NCBI GenBank assembly: GCA_019690055.1
Contig: JADGGF010000338.1
Span: 1-5,198, forward strand
Direction: 5' to 3'
Source: Micromonosporaceae bacterium
Lineage (GTDB): Bacteria > Actinomycetota > Actinomycetes > Mycobacteriales > Micromonosporaceae
Length of the DNA: 5,198 bases
In this document: in pieces, positions 5,194 through 5,198 of the stretch
Numbering within the stretch: position 1 is the stretch's first letter
Layout of the letters: each line of letters starts with the position of its first letter
Position numbers and translations under genes: made by a program
The notes under the pieces: model-generated
Told to the model about the DNA's origin: nothing
The model's input: the letters and a program-made list of their open reading frames with translations, nothing else
The model's database searches: none

Positions 5194-5198
5194 ATGAC
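5194..5198 (+). CDS. Possible start of the next gene (only first bases visible)
   Basis: ATGAC at the very end could begin a protein Met-Thr. A second candidate frame starts with ATG 5178 or GTG 5187 and reads into the edge. G-rich DNA precedes both but no clear GGAGG. In related actinobacteria a small BldC/excisionase-like helix-turn-helix gene often lies in this neighbourhood, as I recall near Rv0500A in M. tuberculosis. This is expectation from synteny and not something the visible bases show. Confidence 0.2.

Overview
The window is very GC-rich, with G or C at most third codon positions. It carries a gene set that I recognise from Actinomycetota. The exopolyphosphatase and the TIM-barrel protein resemble, from memory, the M. 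tuberculosis proteins Rv0496 and Rv0498. A filamentous actinomycete outside Mycobacteriaceae (for example Micromonosporales or a relative) is my best guess. No plasmid, phage, transposon or CRISPR hallmarks are seen. I read it as ordinary chromosomal core or near-core sequence.

Layout, left to right: (1) the 3' part of a Ppx/GppA exopolyphosphatase on the + strand, ending at 795. Its first ~56 bases are an implausible C-run/G-run stretch that may be a sequence artefact. (2) After a 38-base gap, a sugar phosphate isomerase/epimerase-type TIM barrel (834-1634, +). (3) A convergent junction with a 19-bp tandem repeat (1643-1699). (4) A minus-strand gene (1697-3277) for a single-pass membrane protein with a proline-rich N-terminus and an external HExxH...E metallopeptidase-like domain. 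(5) A minus-strand monofunctional proline dehydrogenase (3367-4287). (6) An 88-base divergent promoter region containing an imperfect dyad. (7) A + strand CGNR-type zinc-finger regulator (4376-4948). (8) A 250-base tail with hairpins, palindromes and short repeats. It probably forms the 3' end of the regulator transcript and the 5' region of the next gene, whose start may be the last few bases.

Three genes (TIM barrel, proline dehydrogenase, CGNR protein) share one start architecture: a TAnnnT -10 hexamer exactly 6 bases before the start codon, with no Shine-Dalgarno. This implies leaderless mRNAs. The peptidase gene instead has a GAAGG 6 bases before its chosen start. Ppx and the TIM barrel may be co-transcribed, but the latter appears to have its own promoter. 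Proline dehydrogenase feeds proline into catabolism and respiration; its P5C dehydrogenase partner is not in the window. The divergent CGNR protein is a candidate regulator of it, by position only. I found no convincing new defence or mobile system. The most worthwhile leads are the uncharacterised membrane peptidase, the leaderless start pattern and the divergent regulator/proline dehydrogenase pair.
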